From Nautilus pompilius (taxonomy: Eukaryota; Mollusca; Cephalopoda; Nautilida; Nautilidae), in NCBI GenBank assembly GCA_018389105.1, contig JACATO010001058.1, forward strand, positions 62,001 to 126,000: a stretch of DNA of 64,000 nt, given 5' to 3'. A program made the position numbers and the translations under genes. The notes beneath the pieces are model-generated. The model did not search any database. It was not told where the DNA came from and saw nothing but the letters and a program-made list of their open reading frames with translations. This document shows positions 12,880-27,300 of the stretch, piece after piece. Every line of letters starts with the position of its first letter. The first letter of the stretch is position 1.

Positions 12880-14150
12880 CCTTAACGCGCACACCACCAC
12901 CATTAGACGTCACAAATCGGTCGTTCGATGCACCACGAGTTCAGGTATTATTTCAAAGAGCGAGGACTGCATCCCGCAGGCTGAGGACCGTTTTCTCAGA
13001 TGGCTTCCGCAATAACCTGCTGAAGCTGCACCGACCTCTGCGACAGCGCAGCACAGACTTCACCAATATTGCTGCAGTTATAAAACAGACCATTAATGGT
13101 GAGACGACGACGACGGGAACAGGGTAAACCAGAAGAATTGGCAGGATGTAAATCTGTTCATCTTAACATCCATTCCTCTCCACCCAAAGCTCGCACCGGA
13201 AAATCACGTGACCCCCCCCTCCCAAAGCTCGCAGGGGAAACACAAATCGCTGACGCAAAGAGCCAGGAGTGCAACGGATGCATCCAAGACGGGGCTGCTG
13301 AGGGCCCCTGCTAAAGGTACAAGCAACACAACTTTACCGCCGAGAGTTTGCGGCCAGTTGAGACTGGCGACAGCAGCAGCCAGCGTCCGTCCGGTCACCA
13401 ATCGATCCGGCCATTCCGTGGGCACCGCGACCTCCAGTGGTTTCTGCTGAGTCACTGCGACGTGTCGTGGGCACCTGTCACCGGAGCCATCCATCCATCC
13501 CATCTCCGGAAAGCCTTTCAGCTGAGAACGTCCAGGCAGACGACCGGACCGAACCTAACGGCCGGCTTCCCGCCACAGGGGACTTTTCCAGCTAATTCCC
13601 CACGGAGACGTGTAAATCCTCTCCCACAGTCGCTGGAAACCTCTCCTTTACCTACCTGTCCCACCTGGTTATCCCAGGTGTTGTTGTTGAACAGCGAGTA
13701 ATCCGGAAAACGTAAGGTCTTAAGGTCTGCAGCCAACTTAGGAAGGAAGCCCCAGAGCAGACGAGGCAAACTGTCGTCTGCGGGCCTTCAATGCAAATTC
13801 TTCCGAGTTCACGAAGCCGGACTTCATATTTTAACCCCCCACCCTCTGGGTTTCGTCAGGTGTTATGTATTAGAATACCTTTGTTTGTTTCTCTTACCTG
13901 AATGGAACGCATGCAGCGCATTACGAAGTTAAAGTTGAATTGTAAAATGGCTGCCTGGTGACTGGAGTTTCCGAGAGGGGAGAGAGCCAGGTGTATCAAA
14001 ACGTAATCCAAAGAAAGCAGTCGTGAATCCAGCCGAATGGGAGGAAACTGATCCTGACTGGATCATCCGTTAGCTAATCCAGAATGTGAGGGAACCCCTC
14101 TCACAGCCCCCCCTCCTCCCAGATACACAGTGGCGCCAGAGCGAGGAATG
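12880..14150. other. GC- and CpG-rich island without recognisable gene
   Basis: This stretch is clearly richer in G+C and CpG than its AT-rich surroundings; for example 13321-13560 holds about twenty CpG dinucleotides. Open frames on both strands are a by-product of the composition and none looks like a known protein. A TGCTGAGTCA (AP-1/MARE-type) site lies at 13445-13454. It could be a promoter or enhancer of an unseen transcript, or part of an old insertion. Confidence 0.45.
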
Positions 14151-14159
14151 GCCGTCCTA

Positions 14160-17100
14160 GACAGTTGGCAGAATACTTTAGATCTGGTTTCATCATTTAT
14201 TCATCTCAATTGTTGATCCACTGTACAAAAAAAAAAACAAAACAACAACAAAAAAAAAGGTAAAAATCGGATTTCTTATACTTTTTAAAGCTCTCCTTTA
14301 CTCATCCCCGTCTTCCCTTTCAATCTCCGTTTAACCCCAACTTGTCTCCCGCTCCCCCGTTGCTGTACTTTCCGTCACTCCTAACAGAAGTTTCTTCCCA
14401 TCTTTCTCTTCCATCACTTTCCTTTACATGTTCCTGCCCACAACTCCATCGTCCCCTTCTTCTTCTTGCCCTCCCCCTCTTACCGGTCGTTCCCTTGGTT
14501 ACAGAACAACTTCCCCCTTTTCGTCTCATCTCAAAAATATCCCCAGGCCGGGAGGGCTCATTGCCCCGACACTTACTCTACTTTCCGTTTCCTTTTAAGC
14601 TTCTGCGATTTCATTAAATGATTTTTCCGTCAGTTAGTCGTATTTACGCCTTGACACCTGCCCGCCGTTGTTAGCCATGAGGTCTGATTGTTCTGGGTTG
14701 TCGTATTTCCGCAGATGAGCCGGCTGCGTCTAACCGACTGCAAGGGTAGATTTCAGTTCTTACACCACAATCCAATCAACTGTTACAAATAGTCTTAAAT
14801 TATCTCCCTTTGTACGCAAGAGAGAGACGACAGAATGGATGGCACTATATTTTGGTAAAACAGATCTTTCTTTCACATTATTATTAAATGGTTTCAGGAT
14901 ATAACTGCGCTCTGCCTTGACAAGCATAACATTTTAAAAACAAGCTGGGACCAGACCAGACACCACACCCCGCCTCTAACTGTGGGGTCAGTGCCCCCAT
15001 TACTTACTGCCTAAATACCCAACCCCTCGCCATTAAGATAAAGAACATGGAAACCAGACTAACAGATTCATAACGTTGAGCAACATTAGTCACTCTGTCA
15101 GTAAGGTCGCTTGTCATTAACAGCAGCTCATTTGTAAGATGAGGTTATCTCCCCTTGAATCATTGCTTGATGTGTGGGAGCACTTCACGACAAATTAGTG
15201 CGTAAACACCAGCAGGGGAATTACTTTCCGTTGTTGGCTGCATTAATAGAAAAAGGGCCCCCCACTAACTTGGTGGGACCTTTCGCAGAAAGGCTGTAAT
15301 TAGAACAACTAATTTTACAGAAGCAATGAGTAAAACAAGTTAACCTGAAGGCTTCTAGGGGATAACATTTTAATGAATAAGTATTGAATTGGCAAATTAA
15401 AGGGAAATTTTAGTTTATCGCTGAAGATCCTCACACCACAAATATTTAAATGGGGACTAAGTCTCAGTTGTTCAAAGGGGTACTGTACCCACTTCCATGG
15501 GCAACCGCACCGACAGGTAGGTAGGTTACGGTTTCCACCGCCGTAGCAGTAAAGGTGAACACACGCGCGCACCGTTCAGATCAACATTTAGTACATCTTA
15601 ATCCTTTGAGTGAAAACAAAGCAAAGTCTATGACTACACAAAATCATTCACAGCCGAACCCGATAGGACGGACATAACAACCAGCTTTTAAAACAAGAAA
15701 ATCCCACGGGTGCACTAGCCGGTTTTCTTGAAAGCTTAGCCAACTCAGCATACGGATTTATTTCAGCTTCAAGTCAATAATAGTAAATAAAAAGCATAAG
15801 GCATTTTAACTTTGTTTCAAGTTATCTATCTTATCCAATAACCTTTGGCGGCGAAAGCTCTGACAACTTGAGCTGGCATGCAGCTTCTCATTGAAGCCCC
15901 ATTTGGCACCAAAGCAGGAAGAACAGATTTCTGAAGCTGAGCAACCAATAAGTCTGTCTGTCAGTTGGTCTGTCTGCACGCGCAAGATATGTCCAATTAG
16001 TACTTTAATCTGAATTGTAACAAGTCACATTCCATACTGCCACTGAATTACCTATCCTCCTTACCTGGGAAGTTCTTGCACTGCATGTTCATTAGGTCTT
16101 GTCCAACCATTATGGAAGATTGGCAGCAGCTAAGACTCTCCTGGTCCACCTAAGCCACATCGTGTCAAAAAGGTGTCTGACCAGTTTGCTAGAGATCACA
16201 ACCTTTCTGCTGCATTATACTATTTAAAACTTGTCAACTGGGCTTGCTTCTTAACCCCTTCAGGCCATAGTGGGTTTGCGCTGAAACAAGATCTTTTTCT
16301 CCTCCCCTCTATCCCTGCCAGAATGAGGTCGTCTTGGTTGCCACCTGAGCGTCAAGACAAAAATTGTGTGTGTAGTACTTCTTCCTCCCCAAATGGACCT
16401 GCTCGTGACCTTTAGAGGGTTCTAGGTACAGTACCAAAGCGCGGATAACTGCTGTGTTAAACACAAACCATGCCAAGTACTTCCAACACTATTCTCTCGG
16501 GAGATCCACAAGATCCGCTTTGCATTATTGAATAGCGTTTTGATTCTTAGCAGTGATATTCCGCCACTTCTTGGACACCAAGTCTGTCATCCTTATTCCA
16601 ATTATTCTCAATGGACAGCATAGTATGGAAACCTGTTTTTTTTTTTTTTAGTTTACCGCTACAATTTCATCTCCACTTGCTGGTGCCTGTCCAGATGTCA
16701 GCTCTTTAGTCAGTTGAGTCTAGAAACCTGGTGTCAATTCATAGAAATTCACCAATTTCGAGCCGCCAATCTTCAAGCTGACACATTGAATCAACTGCAG
16801 GTGATGAACTTTGCCAATGTCATCGCTCTTTACTTTTAACATATTCCTTGAGGTCTCTCCAACAAAATGATCTGAAACAAGCACAGTGACCACCACTAAC
16901 CTGGAGGAGAGGAATTAATGTTGGACCCCCCCCATGCAGCAAGTACCTTGACAAATCACCTCCGGAGGAAGACAAAAACACTAAATATAGGCCAGCATCC
17001 TCCTGCATGGACTATCCAGAGGTATAAACCGAACTGATCGTTAAACGACTTTTCAATGCCAAACTGAGCAGTTTGCACAAGAAAGCCGTGAATGCTCCTT

Positions 17101-18030
17101 AATTCTAAAACTAAGCTGGCTGTCTTCTAATTGGTAAATCACAAAAATAGCATTTTGTTTGTCCTTGCTAAAGTAAAAAGCACAAAAGTATTGTTTCAGT
17201 GAGCGTGTACAGATAAATTTGACAGCTTAATTTAGCAAACGTTTTAATTTAAACTCCACATTAGGCTCTAAACAAATACAGAACGATCAGTAAAGAACTA
17301 CAAAACGCCATGCTAATATATGGGACTTTGGCTCGGGCCCGATCTAGAGGTAAACATCATGACCTCTCTCTTCCAAATCAGCTGACAGCCAAGACAGAAA
17401 TAAACATGGAGAGAGAATTTGCTCAGAAAATTAGGCAGATGGTTTGTATTTTGGCTTTAATTCACCAGGAATTAACCCAAAGCCCTACAGATATTGGACA
17501 AAAAAAAAAAAAGAAGTTCAATAGTTTCCAAAAGATGCAGCAAAATGGTTGTCTGATCATCATAAATGTACATTTTGGGCACAGATTAGATGTGATAAGC
17601 TGAAACAAAAATATTATAATACAAGCGCACTGTTAGTTTGTCAACAAAAAATATCCATTAAAAAATTGGGAACAAATATCCCATGTAGAATTAATAATAA
17701 TTTAATTTCTTGGTAAATATAACGTGTGTATTGTACAGGCATTTTTTAAATTGAACAGTTGATCCAAGTAAACCAACACCTAGATGGAAATGTACCAAGG
17801 AAGTTGTGCCAATACGGCATCTGACTGGAGAACGCCGACAAGCACAAAGCTTCAAGGCCGTGTCACATGACAGACATTAGAATTATAACTGCCCCTAACG
17901 ACAGAACTCCGGATTTAAAAACAACAACAACAACAACAAACAGGAAATTTGCTCGGGCTGAAGGCAACAAGCAGCCTAGGAGCACAGTAAATTAGCATCT
18001 TGTTCAAATCAGTCAACACCATATGCAAGC
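14160..18030. other. Intergenic DNA between the ephrin and NAP1L1 3' ends
   Basis: Nothing coding is recognised. Several copies of the GGGAGATAA-type motif occur in reverse orientation (near 14800 and 15145). The two flanking genes converge on this interval, so it may contain the ends of both 3' UTRs. Confidence 0.5.
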
Positions 18031-18039
18031 ATTTAATCT

Positions 18040-18045
18040 TTTATT
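18040..18045 (-). terminator. Candidate NAP1L1 poly(A) signal
   Basis: TTTATT on the plus strand gives AATAAA in the sense of NAP1L1, about 245 bases after its stop codon. It is the first hexamer I noticed downstream of the stop. The surrounding T/A-rich context is typical, but longer 3' UTR forms are possible. Confidence 0.4.
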
Positions 18046-18212
18046 TTTTAAAAATTAAATGAGCAGTGCACACATGAGGTGTTAGGGACTCAAGAGAAAA
18101 CATTTTGACACTGCTTCAAGTACACAGAACAAAAACAGCATATGGAAAATGCATTACCAAAAAAAAAAAAAAAAAAAGTCCCAGGATCCTCAGTCATCAC
18201 AGCTAATAGTTC

Positions 18213-18244
18213 ATACAGCTAGCCCATGCATGGGCTAGCTGTAT
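18213..18244. repeat. Perfect 32-bp palindrome in the NAP1L1 3' UTR
   Basis: The left half ATACAGCTAGCCCATG is followed directly by its exact reverse complement. It lies 45 bases beyond the NAP1L1 stop. In the mRNA it would form a long hairpin, or two mRNAs could pair through it. Confidence 0.9.
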
Positions 18245-18288
18245 CATTTTCATTTGGTATTCAGCTTGCAACCTCAGGATAATCAATC

Positions 18289-18324
18289 TCATTGTTGCTT
18301 GCATTCTTGTGGTTTATTATCTTC
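18289..18324 (-). CDS. NAP1L1: NAP1L1 last coding exon (CKQQ tail)
   Basis: Acceptor TTTTGTAG, then EDNKPQECKQQ and TGA. It joins in phase 0 to NADYNPE-type sequence of the previous exon. The CKQQ ending is the conserved CaaX-like tail of NAP1 proteins, known to be farnesylated in plant NAP1. I found it by searching the long region downstream of 28216 for the family's terminal motif. Confidence 0.93.
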   Translation of the reverse strand, partial: EDNKPQECKQQ

Positions 18325-21300
18325 CTACAAAATAAAATCGTCAGCCATTAGAAATAGCGGAGAATTTCAATTAGCACAACTTTCATGCCATACCAAAGCT
18401 AACAGGACACTTTATAAAAGAGACGAGAAACTGAAGGCACACACACAGGTCGCTACGTATCTAGGTGCCGTTTCTTTAATGCAGACCGTCAGCAGCCTCT
18501 ACCCTAAACATCCTATCGTCAATACTGCTCTTGGAGGAACCTGCAAGCAGTAGAACTCTCATTTGAGCAGTTTCTATTATCTCAAAATTTAACGAATGAC
18601 ATCAGATGTCCCAGGAATCTCCAAAGCCATCCTCGAACTGGGTGTTTCGTACAAGTCTCCTACAGTCTGCTATGTAATCAGAAACAGATGCCACCCTGCT
18701 GTTAGCTGTGTCTATTTGGAAAACTGGCCACACCCCGTCGAAGAGCCTACAAATAGGACTTACATTTTACCTTGAGACAGTCACACGATCAGACTTCCTT
18801 TGTCCACATTCTACAACCCCCAGCATCGCGCGGTCTTCTACTCCACCTGCTCGTGGTTTATGGGTTTAATTAGGGAAAAAAAAAAGAACTGCAAAATCTG
18901 GATGTCATAGGTCTCGGATGACTTCACAACCCCACATTACGTTTCTAACCGCCCTAACCTTGTCAATAATCAGACAACACAGCGAAGTGTCATAAATCAC
19001 ATGTCAATGCATTTCTTTCTCTTCTATCCCATCAAGACTCTCTAAAGCAGAAACACCTGGAATTTTTCTACACCAGCAGAACGAAGCCAACAGCATAAAG
19101 TAACGTTGATGCTATTTTACCTGCAGCATTGGTTACTCAAAACGTGAACTTCAGCAGTTTTATTAAATTCCATTTAAAAAAAAAAGTTGTTTAGATATTT
19201 TTCTTAACTTGCACTAATCCCCAGCAGTTCCTCCTTTCTTAACTAACTTTGTACAAAAACCAACACCTACTTTATTTCCTAACTAACAACAACAAAAAAA
19301 AGTTATACTAATTACTGGTGAAAAACTGAATCACTACAAACAGATTTAATATTTTGTTCAACCTTTTCAAGCTGGCTTGGCAGCAGCATCTTTTCTCCCA
19401 GTAATCGTTATTCTCACTGTATCAGTTTTCTAAAAAAATTCTCAATTGATTTTCCAAAGATACTGATTCAAAATAAAATAATATTGCAGCTAATTATTAT
19501 TTAGGCCTGCTGATGTCGAGTAGCAAGTTAGGTACAGTTTTGCATCAGGATATTTTCAAAAATTTACAGACGAAATGGCTACAAGATGCAAAGACGGAAG
19601 GAGGTTGTTTATTCACCGCAAAATTGGTGCGTTTCAAATTTTTCATTCTAAGCTTGCAATGATTTTTATGTACCGCACGTTCCAAAATTAAAACCATCAA
19701 ATTAAAACGCAGTTAGCACACCAAGCTAATTCTTCTTCGCCCATACAGAAAGCATCTTCTAACGTTATTTTAAAAGTAATCGCCCTTTAAGGATACTACC
19801 CAGACTTTCTAGGAACCGACCAAATTTGGCAACCCCTTCGGGGGTCAAATCTGATGAGAAAACAAAAACTCACATCTTTCGACATTTGGTAATAGTCTAT
19901 ATAAATTGCAATGTAGCAACTAAACACAGATGACAATATAAACCAAGTGTAATGAAAGAAAAATTTAAATTACAAGAGATTCAAAGAACTGTTTTGAGGG
20001 GGGATGAAATATTTTTAAAAAATATGAAAAAACAAACAAAAAAACTGCCATTTGTTTTTAGTTTTATCACTGGAGACTTTACTATGCCTTCATTCTCGTG
20101 TCCAGTCACTTTTTTTGCATTCTTTTCAAAAGAGCGAAGGGACACGGGAAAGAATTGGCATCCTAGATGGTAAAAACAGCATGTAATCACCAAATGCAAG
20201 AATTACATGCCCAAACAAGGCGACATCCCATCAACACTATGGGGATGCAAAGAAAGCATGTTCATAGGAAGCAAGTACCAGCACAGTTACACTTCAATAG
20301 CAGAATTAGGCTACAGGTGTGATTCAAATAGAGAAGAGTAGTTTTCATCCAGCATCTGTAAACGCAGTGATTAAGGTCGTCGTCGTTTACAAAGTAAACC
20401 GACAGAAAACATTTATCGGAACAAATGGGTTTTCTTATTTATGGATTTTTTAAACTGAAACCCAGGTGAGTTAGTTCGCTGGAGCACAGACAGCAATTAG
20501 AACCAATACTAGCAGGTTTTTTTTAATTTGTATTAGTCAAAGACGATGCTGAGTCCTGAAATGATTACACATGCGTCTGAGATCTTAAAAATCATCATTT
20601 TTAGATTTGTAAAATTAACTACTTGTTCGCTATTTGGTACATTAGACAAACTTACTTCACAGTATGCATTTGAAACTGATATTTCATTACATGCATACAA
20701 AATTTTAAGCAACATCAGAGCACTTGGTACATTTAAAAGATATAGTGCAGCCACTTAATTTCTTCAAATTAAATATGATTCAATACAAACCCGATGCCAT
20801 CTCGTTCGTGACAGTCAACGACCGCGTGTACGTAGAAAGAGAAAACTGACCACGAAAATTATCTGGCTAATTTTTTCCAGTCACTTAAAATTTACATAAT
20901 AATAATAAAAAAAGGTACCAAAAAAATGTGCAAATACCTGGTGCACACTGACCCGACAGAACCAGGCAACGCGTGGTCTACAGACGTCAGAGCTTAACGT
21001 AGGACAAGTAACATCAAGCAGATAAGAACCCAAGTTTAAGTCAGACTTGTCCATTAGGAAAAAAAAAAAAGAGGGGGGGGTCAGGCCCAACCTTTTCCTG
21101 TATTAACCATGAATGAATTTTCCCCCTATTTTTATAGATTTGAGTGCATGTCTATTTTATGCTGCCTTTTGCCTACAGAGACAACTGGGACACTGAATCT
21201 AGTAGCTGATTTGCGCACTTTAGGTTTATTTAGCCATGTTATGGAATATATTACTCGTACATTAGTAAGATTCAAAAGTCACAGGCACTATATCTTTAAA

Positions 21301-24300
21301 ATGTTTTGAACAAATGTTATAAACATGCAGCAACAACCAAATTAGACCATACACCATGCTTCAAAAATAGTTGAGATAACAGACAACTCTAGGCTGGACA
21401 GCTACTAACCACACGAGAAAACATTAACCCAAAGGAAAAAAGAAGGAAAAAAAATATATATACAAGATACCTAGTATTTCCTCTATTGATAAATCCTACA
21501 AAGATGATTCCTGGTAAAAAGAAGAAAAAGAAAATTTTGTTAGATTCTGATTGCAATTCAAAAACTAACTCCAAACACGTCAATTTATAATTCAAAGGAT
21601 AAGAGAGAGCTATGCTGAATACCCATGGCCAGCCACCAAAGCTAAACAAAATGTTTTTTTTTACATTCATGCACAAACATTTTTATACTCCAGGAATATA
21701 GAAATATTGTTTTTTTTTTAGTATCTGATCCAAATATCCACACCAAGACACTTCTAAAAGTCAGTGCAATGCAAGATTACACTAAACATACATTTATCCC
21801 CCATCTTAAATTCTGTCCACCATCATCTCTACATTTAATTAATTTGGCTTAAAGTTACAACTTAACATATTGGATGTATAATTTAAACCATTATTCTAAT
21901 TTAATTCAAAATCAGATTTTTTTTTTTGTACACACCTGACCTCATTTACAAACTGCATTCACTAGATTTAGTATCCAACAAGAATTTGGTATTACCGGAT
22001 TAGTAAGGGAAAGGTCAGGTGTGTGCAATCAAGGAGTCCTTAGTTTTTATACACACAAAATGTCATTAAAGAATGAAGTGATGTTTAAAGCATTTACAGT
22101 TAATTATAATTTTTCAAATATTTTCCAAATATGTCAGTTTTATTCCTTCCACCACCAAAAAAAAAGGGTAAATTTATAATTAGCAAGATTTTTCACACGG
22201 TATTCCATGTGTTTCAGGTCCATACAATTTTTCTTTTTTTTCCCAGGAAAACTCCGCCAAAACTGGCCTGGGCTGCAATGAGTCATTTTATGACTGCTTC
22301 TGCCTTCTATTACTGATAGCAGAAGCAGGAGACGATCGGCAGTCCACATTATCCCGGTCTATTTTCATCATTTCGTTTTCCCGTGAAAGTGTACCTCTGC
22401 CTGAATACACAGAACGTCGGTTTATTCAATCGTTCCTTTCTGATGATGATAGACCACTGAACGATGAGATTGGGTGCTGAGAAAGATGTTGGAGAGGTCA
22501 TTCTGCAGCTGATCGTCGATGGGCAAGTGTTTTCCCACAAGTCAATCCAAAGATTAAATGTCAGTAACGATGCCAAGTCAGCTGACATGTCAACTCATCC
22601 TAGAGGATTGCCACCACTGAATGTTGATGAGTGTCAAAAATCATGCAAGAGATATTTAAGTGGCTGATTTAGTATTGTAGCAGGATCAGAGGCGGGTGTT
22701 CAACAGACTCCTGCTGCTCAAAATTACACCTATCTGATGTCGCTGTAACCACAGACGTCGAGGCTCAGTGATTTCCACTCCAGAAAACCAAATCCCACCA
22801 GAGAGGAAAAAGTGACACTCAGGCAGCCATGCCCTGACAGCCAAGACCATCACATCACAGCAAGAATAATGGGAGACTACCAGGAATGGAGATCCATTTC
22901 CACATGCAGGATATGGGATCTTTAGTGACTGCGGCAGTGACACCACTTCCAAGAAGAGATATTACTCTACCCATAAATTTTTTTGTGTGTCAGTGAAAGC
23001 ACACATATCCAGCACCAAATTGTCCATGTACCTCGGTCATTACTTTCAGTGTGCCCACGGATCCACAACAATAATTTTAAACGGTTGACTGATGTAGTAA
23101 AAACATTTTACATTCATAACATTCATCAAATTCCTTAACTATTAAACGCTACAACTTAGTTTAAAAGTCATTCATCACATTCTAGACACAGCGAACACCA
23201 ACCAATGCACATCTCTCTCAGAAAGCCCCGTCAGCCAGATTACACAACCAGTATTATAAACTCCCTGCGAATACTTCCAAATTTACATTACTCATGGACT
23301 TGCATAAGTGATTGTTAATTTCCTTGGTAACCATTAACTCAATATTACATTTATGCACAATATTAAATGGTAAAAGGGTCCATTTAAACAGTTGATATGT
23401 TGCAATATTGTTCATTTGAATTGTAATTTAGTAAAATGATTCTTACTTTTGGATAGTCATTGTAAATTGAAATCACATGGATTTTGTTTAAATAAAATAG
23501 TCATCCAAAACTCTGCTGGTCAAGTGGAAACTTTAGTTCTATTCAGTGTAAAAGATCTGTGACTTAATGTGCGCTCAGCAGCAGTGGCTTGAGAGTTTGC
23601 CACGAAGTCTTGAAAAATTAAGCTAATATATCCTATGAGCATTGCTACACTAGTTGAGATAGAAAAAGACAGAACACTACTGCAAATTCTGCAGACAGAC
23701 ACTTTATTCATACTCGTGGAACAAGTCAGCCATGATTGCTTCTGCCATACCAACAGTATTTTAACCACAATATCATTCCGATAGTGAATTACTTCCTTCT
23801 TGTGTACACCCCTTGGATCTCTCATCCAGCCAGTGTGAGTCAGACAAGTTGCACATAGAACGTGTTGTTGCTGCCAACCACAAGGGAAAAAAAAGTGAGC
23901 AGCGGGGGTCATCTGCAGGTGATCGATGTAATGATCCACATTTCCCCAGTCCATCAATCCAAAGATTAACGTCACTGGTGTCAGACACCAAGCCAGTTGA
24001 CAAACAGCGCAATGCACACACGAGGCAGACCTTGTTGATTAACACTACACTCTGGAGAGAGAGAGTACGAAGTAATGGAAGTACCTGTATGGTTTGTGTT
24101 TCTCACAGCCATCGTCAATCATTTCATACTGTACACAGAATACCTTCAAGGCCGAAAGCAGATCCTGGAGAAGAAGCAAGTGCTACATCCACAGACTTCA
24201 GGCTGGATGCTTGTAAGTGGTTTCTGCTCTAGAAAACTGAAGCCTATCAACAGGTACAGCCAGGTGCATCCTGACAACCAAGGCCATCAAATCCTGGCTA

Positions 24301-27300
24301 GAATAGAGGGAAAGATGGCCCATGCGTTGTGCTTCACAGACCACACAAGCTTCCTGAGAGAGTGGCTTTACTCTACATTTTAGACTATGTACTATGACTA
24401 TTTGAGTTATTCCAAGATTACTTTTAAATTATTTAAAAAAAAAGACACAAAACATCAGATAGTTGCACAAAATGCACACCTTTCAAACTGTCTGCCCTTT
24501 TATGCATGCAAAATCCAGAGTTGTCTTCTCTACTCCATGAAGGGTGACTGCGAATTAATTTTATTAATTATAGCTGCTAACTGGCTTCCCATTAAATGCT
24601 GCTGCATCTCTGCTAATTGAAGTTATCACTGATTTTATGTTGTTTATCAGATTAAAAAGGTTTTATTTTCCGTTATAAATTCCAGCAGCAAAAGCCCTGA
24701 AGCTATAATTATTGGGTAACAAGTGAGAAAGTGGCAACGTTTACTCTCTACCGTAAAGCAAAATTACATTTATGCATTTAATCGTTTTTATATAATGCAA
24801 AAAATCTGCCCTCAAAAACAAAAGCACCAAAGTGTCTAATAATTGCCAGCCACTCCAACCTAATTACAGGTAAGAAATTTAATATGTGACACCAACTGTT
24901 CTCAACATTTAAATTTTGTTTCACATTAGCAAACCCCATCAAAACTAAAACTGCATAAGAGTACAGGAATATTAATGATTTCACTTATTTCTATACTCTT
25001 ACCTTTATTCTAACAGCTGTCCACAAACTGAGTAGCCAGGAAATACACTAACCACAAATTATTTTCCTACTAGAATTCCTTCATCGACTGCAAGTTTGTG
25101 ATTTGCACGTTTGATAATTTTAAAAATGAAAACTATTCTGTAACAATTCCCACAGGTTCTGCAATACAGTAGAACAGCTGGTTCTAAATCCAGACAGCAG
25201 AATAATCCAACACATCGTTGGATTCAGGATTTGAATGTTTATCTTTTGCACTACAGACTTTTTCTTTGGACTGCCGCCGGTGCTTGGCACCGTACACCAT
25301 TTTCCAAGTATAGTGGAGAGACTCACAAACTTATGAGTGAACTGATATTCTGACACAGAAAAATAAACATCAAGTTTTATGTTGCTACTAAAACCAATAA
25401 AAGGAGTAATAGAAAGAAAGGCGCTATGTCCGGACATCTGATACATCCCAAGGAAATGTCAGATAAATGGACTCTTACAAATGAGGGCCAACAACATGAT
25501 CCAGGGGCTCAATCGCATATTGGGGAGAAATTTACATTTTTAAAAACCATTAAATTAACGAACTCAAATATTTATTAAAATGTTATCTTCTATAAAATTC
25601 AGAAATAGGTCTAAATATTGTCAGGATCTTCCAGTGGGTAGGTGTGTTCCACCCAAATCCAAGTTCAGTATTTCCAACAAAACATAACCCCTAAATACTT
25701 TTGAGAGCTTTTCAGTAGCATGGTCATTGCTATCTTTGGACTAAGGCGAGCCAGTTGGTCATGAGGTTAAGTTGTTGTTGTTTTTTAGTCCATTCCGTAT
25801 TTGAAATCAGTCCTGAGCATATTCCCCAAGCCTGCAATAATTCTCAGCCAATTAGAGAGCACAATGCCGTGGTTTCAACTGGTTCAAGGCAATTTCTTGT
25901 TCACATCTAACCAGAAATAGCTTAGCCTCGCCTCTGAGGCACCGAAAGTCCCAACTTGCAAAAGGAATAACCCAGAGGGTTACAGTACAAAAAAAAAAAA
26001 AAAAAAATGTACAGCATAGGCAAGACATTTGCCTTACAAATCCAGGTAGAATATTTAACAGCAGGCAATGTGAAGAATCAGAAGAACTGAGAATCACGAG
26101 CCTGCCATCAATTACAAGCAGAAATTTAGATGTAGACTTCTGTGTAGCCATTCCACAGACAGATTTTTTCCAGACATTCTACAGGTGACAAACAACTTCA
26201 CGAATAAACGCACAAATTTTCCATCCAGACATTTCTTTTCCTAACGCAGCCACCAATACAGTGGAAAGAACGCAAGCTCTCGCCAATTTTATTTCCCATT
26301 TTTACTGACAAAGTCACTTGCAGCAGAAAATAGTTGGATTACATCCCCACCAACCCAATCACAGAATATTTGATAAACATGAAATCTTCCATTTTTTAAA
26401 TAAAAATTACAATTAAAATATCGTATTTGTGTAATTCTGTTGTGAATTTCAAAAGGCTGTTTATGCAAAATTGAGTTATAATTAATTGATGTCAACTAGA
26501 AAACCACAACACGGTATAGCAGTTCTGCTCAATACCGGGAAAGCAAGCAATATAATAAATTCGGTAATACACAAAAGTCTCTTAGATATTCAAAAATGCT
26601 GTTAGATCTGTAATTATTATATTTTATATATATATATATATATATGTTCATAAGGACAACTGTGCCAAAACCAAATCTGACCCGGTCACCTGGGGCCTCT
26701 GAAATTAGTTTGACAACACTGTTTATTCATCTGACTAATACAATACCTCATCTCTGCCAACTTGATTGTAGAGGGTACACAGCGTATAAGAAACCCTTTC
26801 TGAATGTCTGGCAAGGCTAGGAGACTAGTCGATGCATAAAAAAAACTGCCAATATTATACTCTATATTTCAGTGAATGCCCTCTGGAGGTCTAACCTGGG
26901 TTATGGGAACACTTAATGAAGACCCTTCAACCAGCGTTTTTAGCCCATGGTAAACTATCCAGGCAGCAGTGTCATGGTTAGGGCTGCAATCTGGCATGAT
27001 GGAAAGACAGATGGAATTTGTTGTAGTACATCACAATTCTGCCAGATGCATTGCCATTATAAAAAAAGGGATATCTACCATTGCAACAGCAAAGTACAGT
27101 AAAACTGAATGCCATACTCTTCAGAAGAAGAATGGCACCATGTGACCAAAGAAGTAGAATCAATGCATATGACTCTCTCTGGGTACCAATACCAAAGCTG
27201 CAAGAAGAATAGAATCTTTCGCATATATAGGCAAACCTGGACCAGACTGATACTAAGTCTCATCGATTCAAAACAGCCCGACCAAAAGAATTCTCCTCCA

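Noticed and set aside
13096-13769. Several 70-117-residue frames on both strands at 13.1-13.8 kb
   Set aside because: High G+C lowers stop frequency on both strands; sequences show no known domain and no consistent splice context.
23520-24232. 165-residue minus frame and 139-residue plus frame in the NAP1L1 intron
   Set aside because: They overlap each other on opposite strands within a diverged repeat copy and contain no recognisable transposase or other domain.
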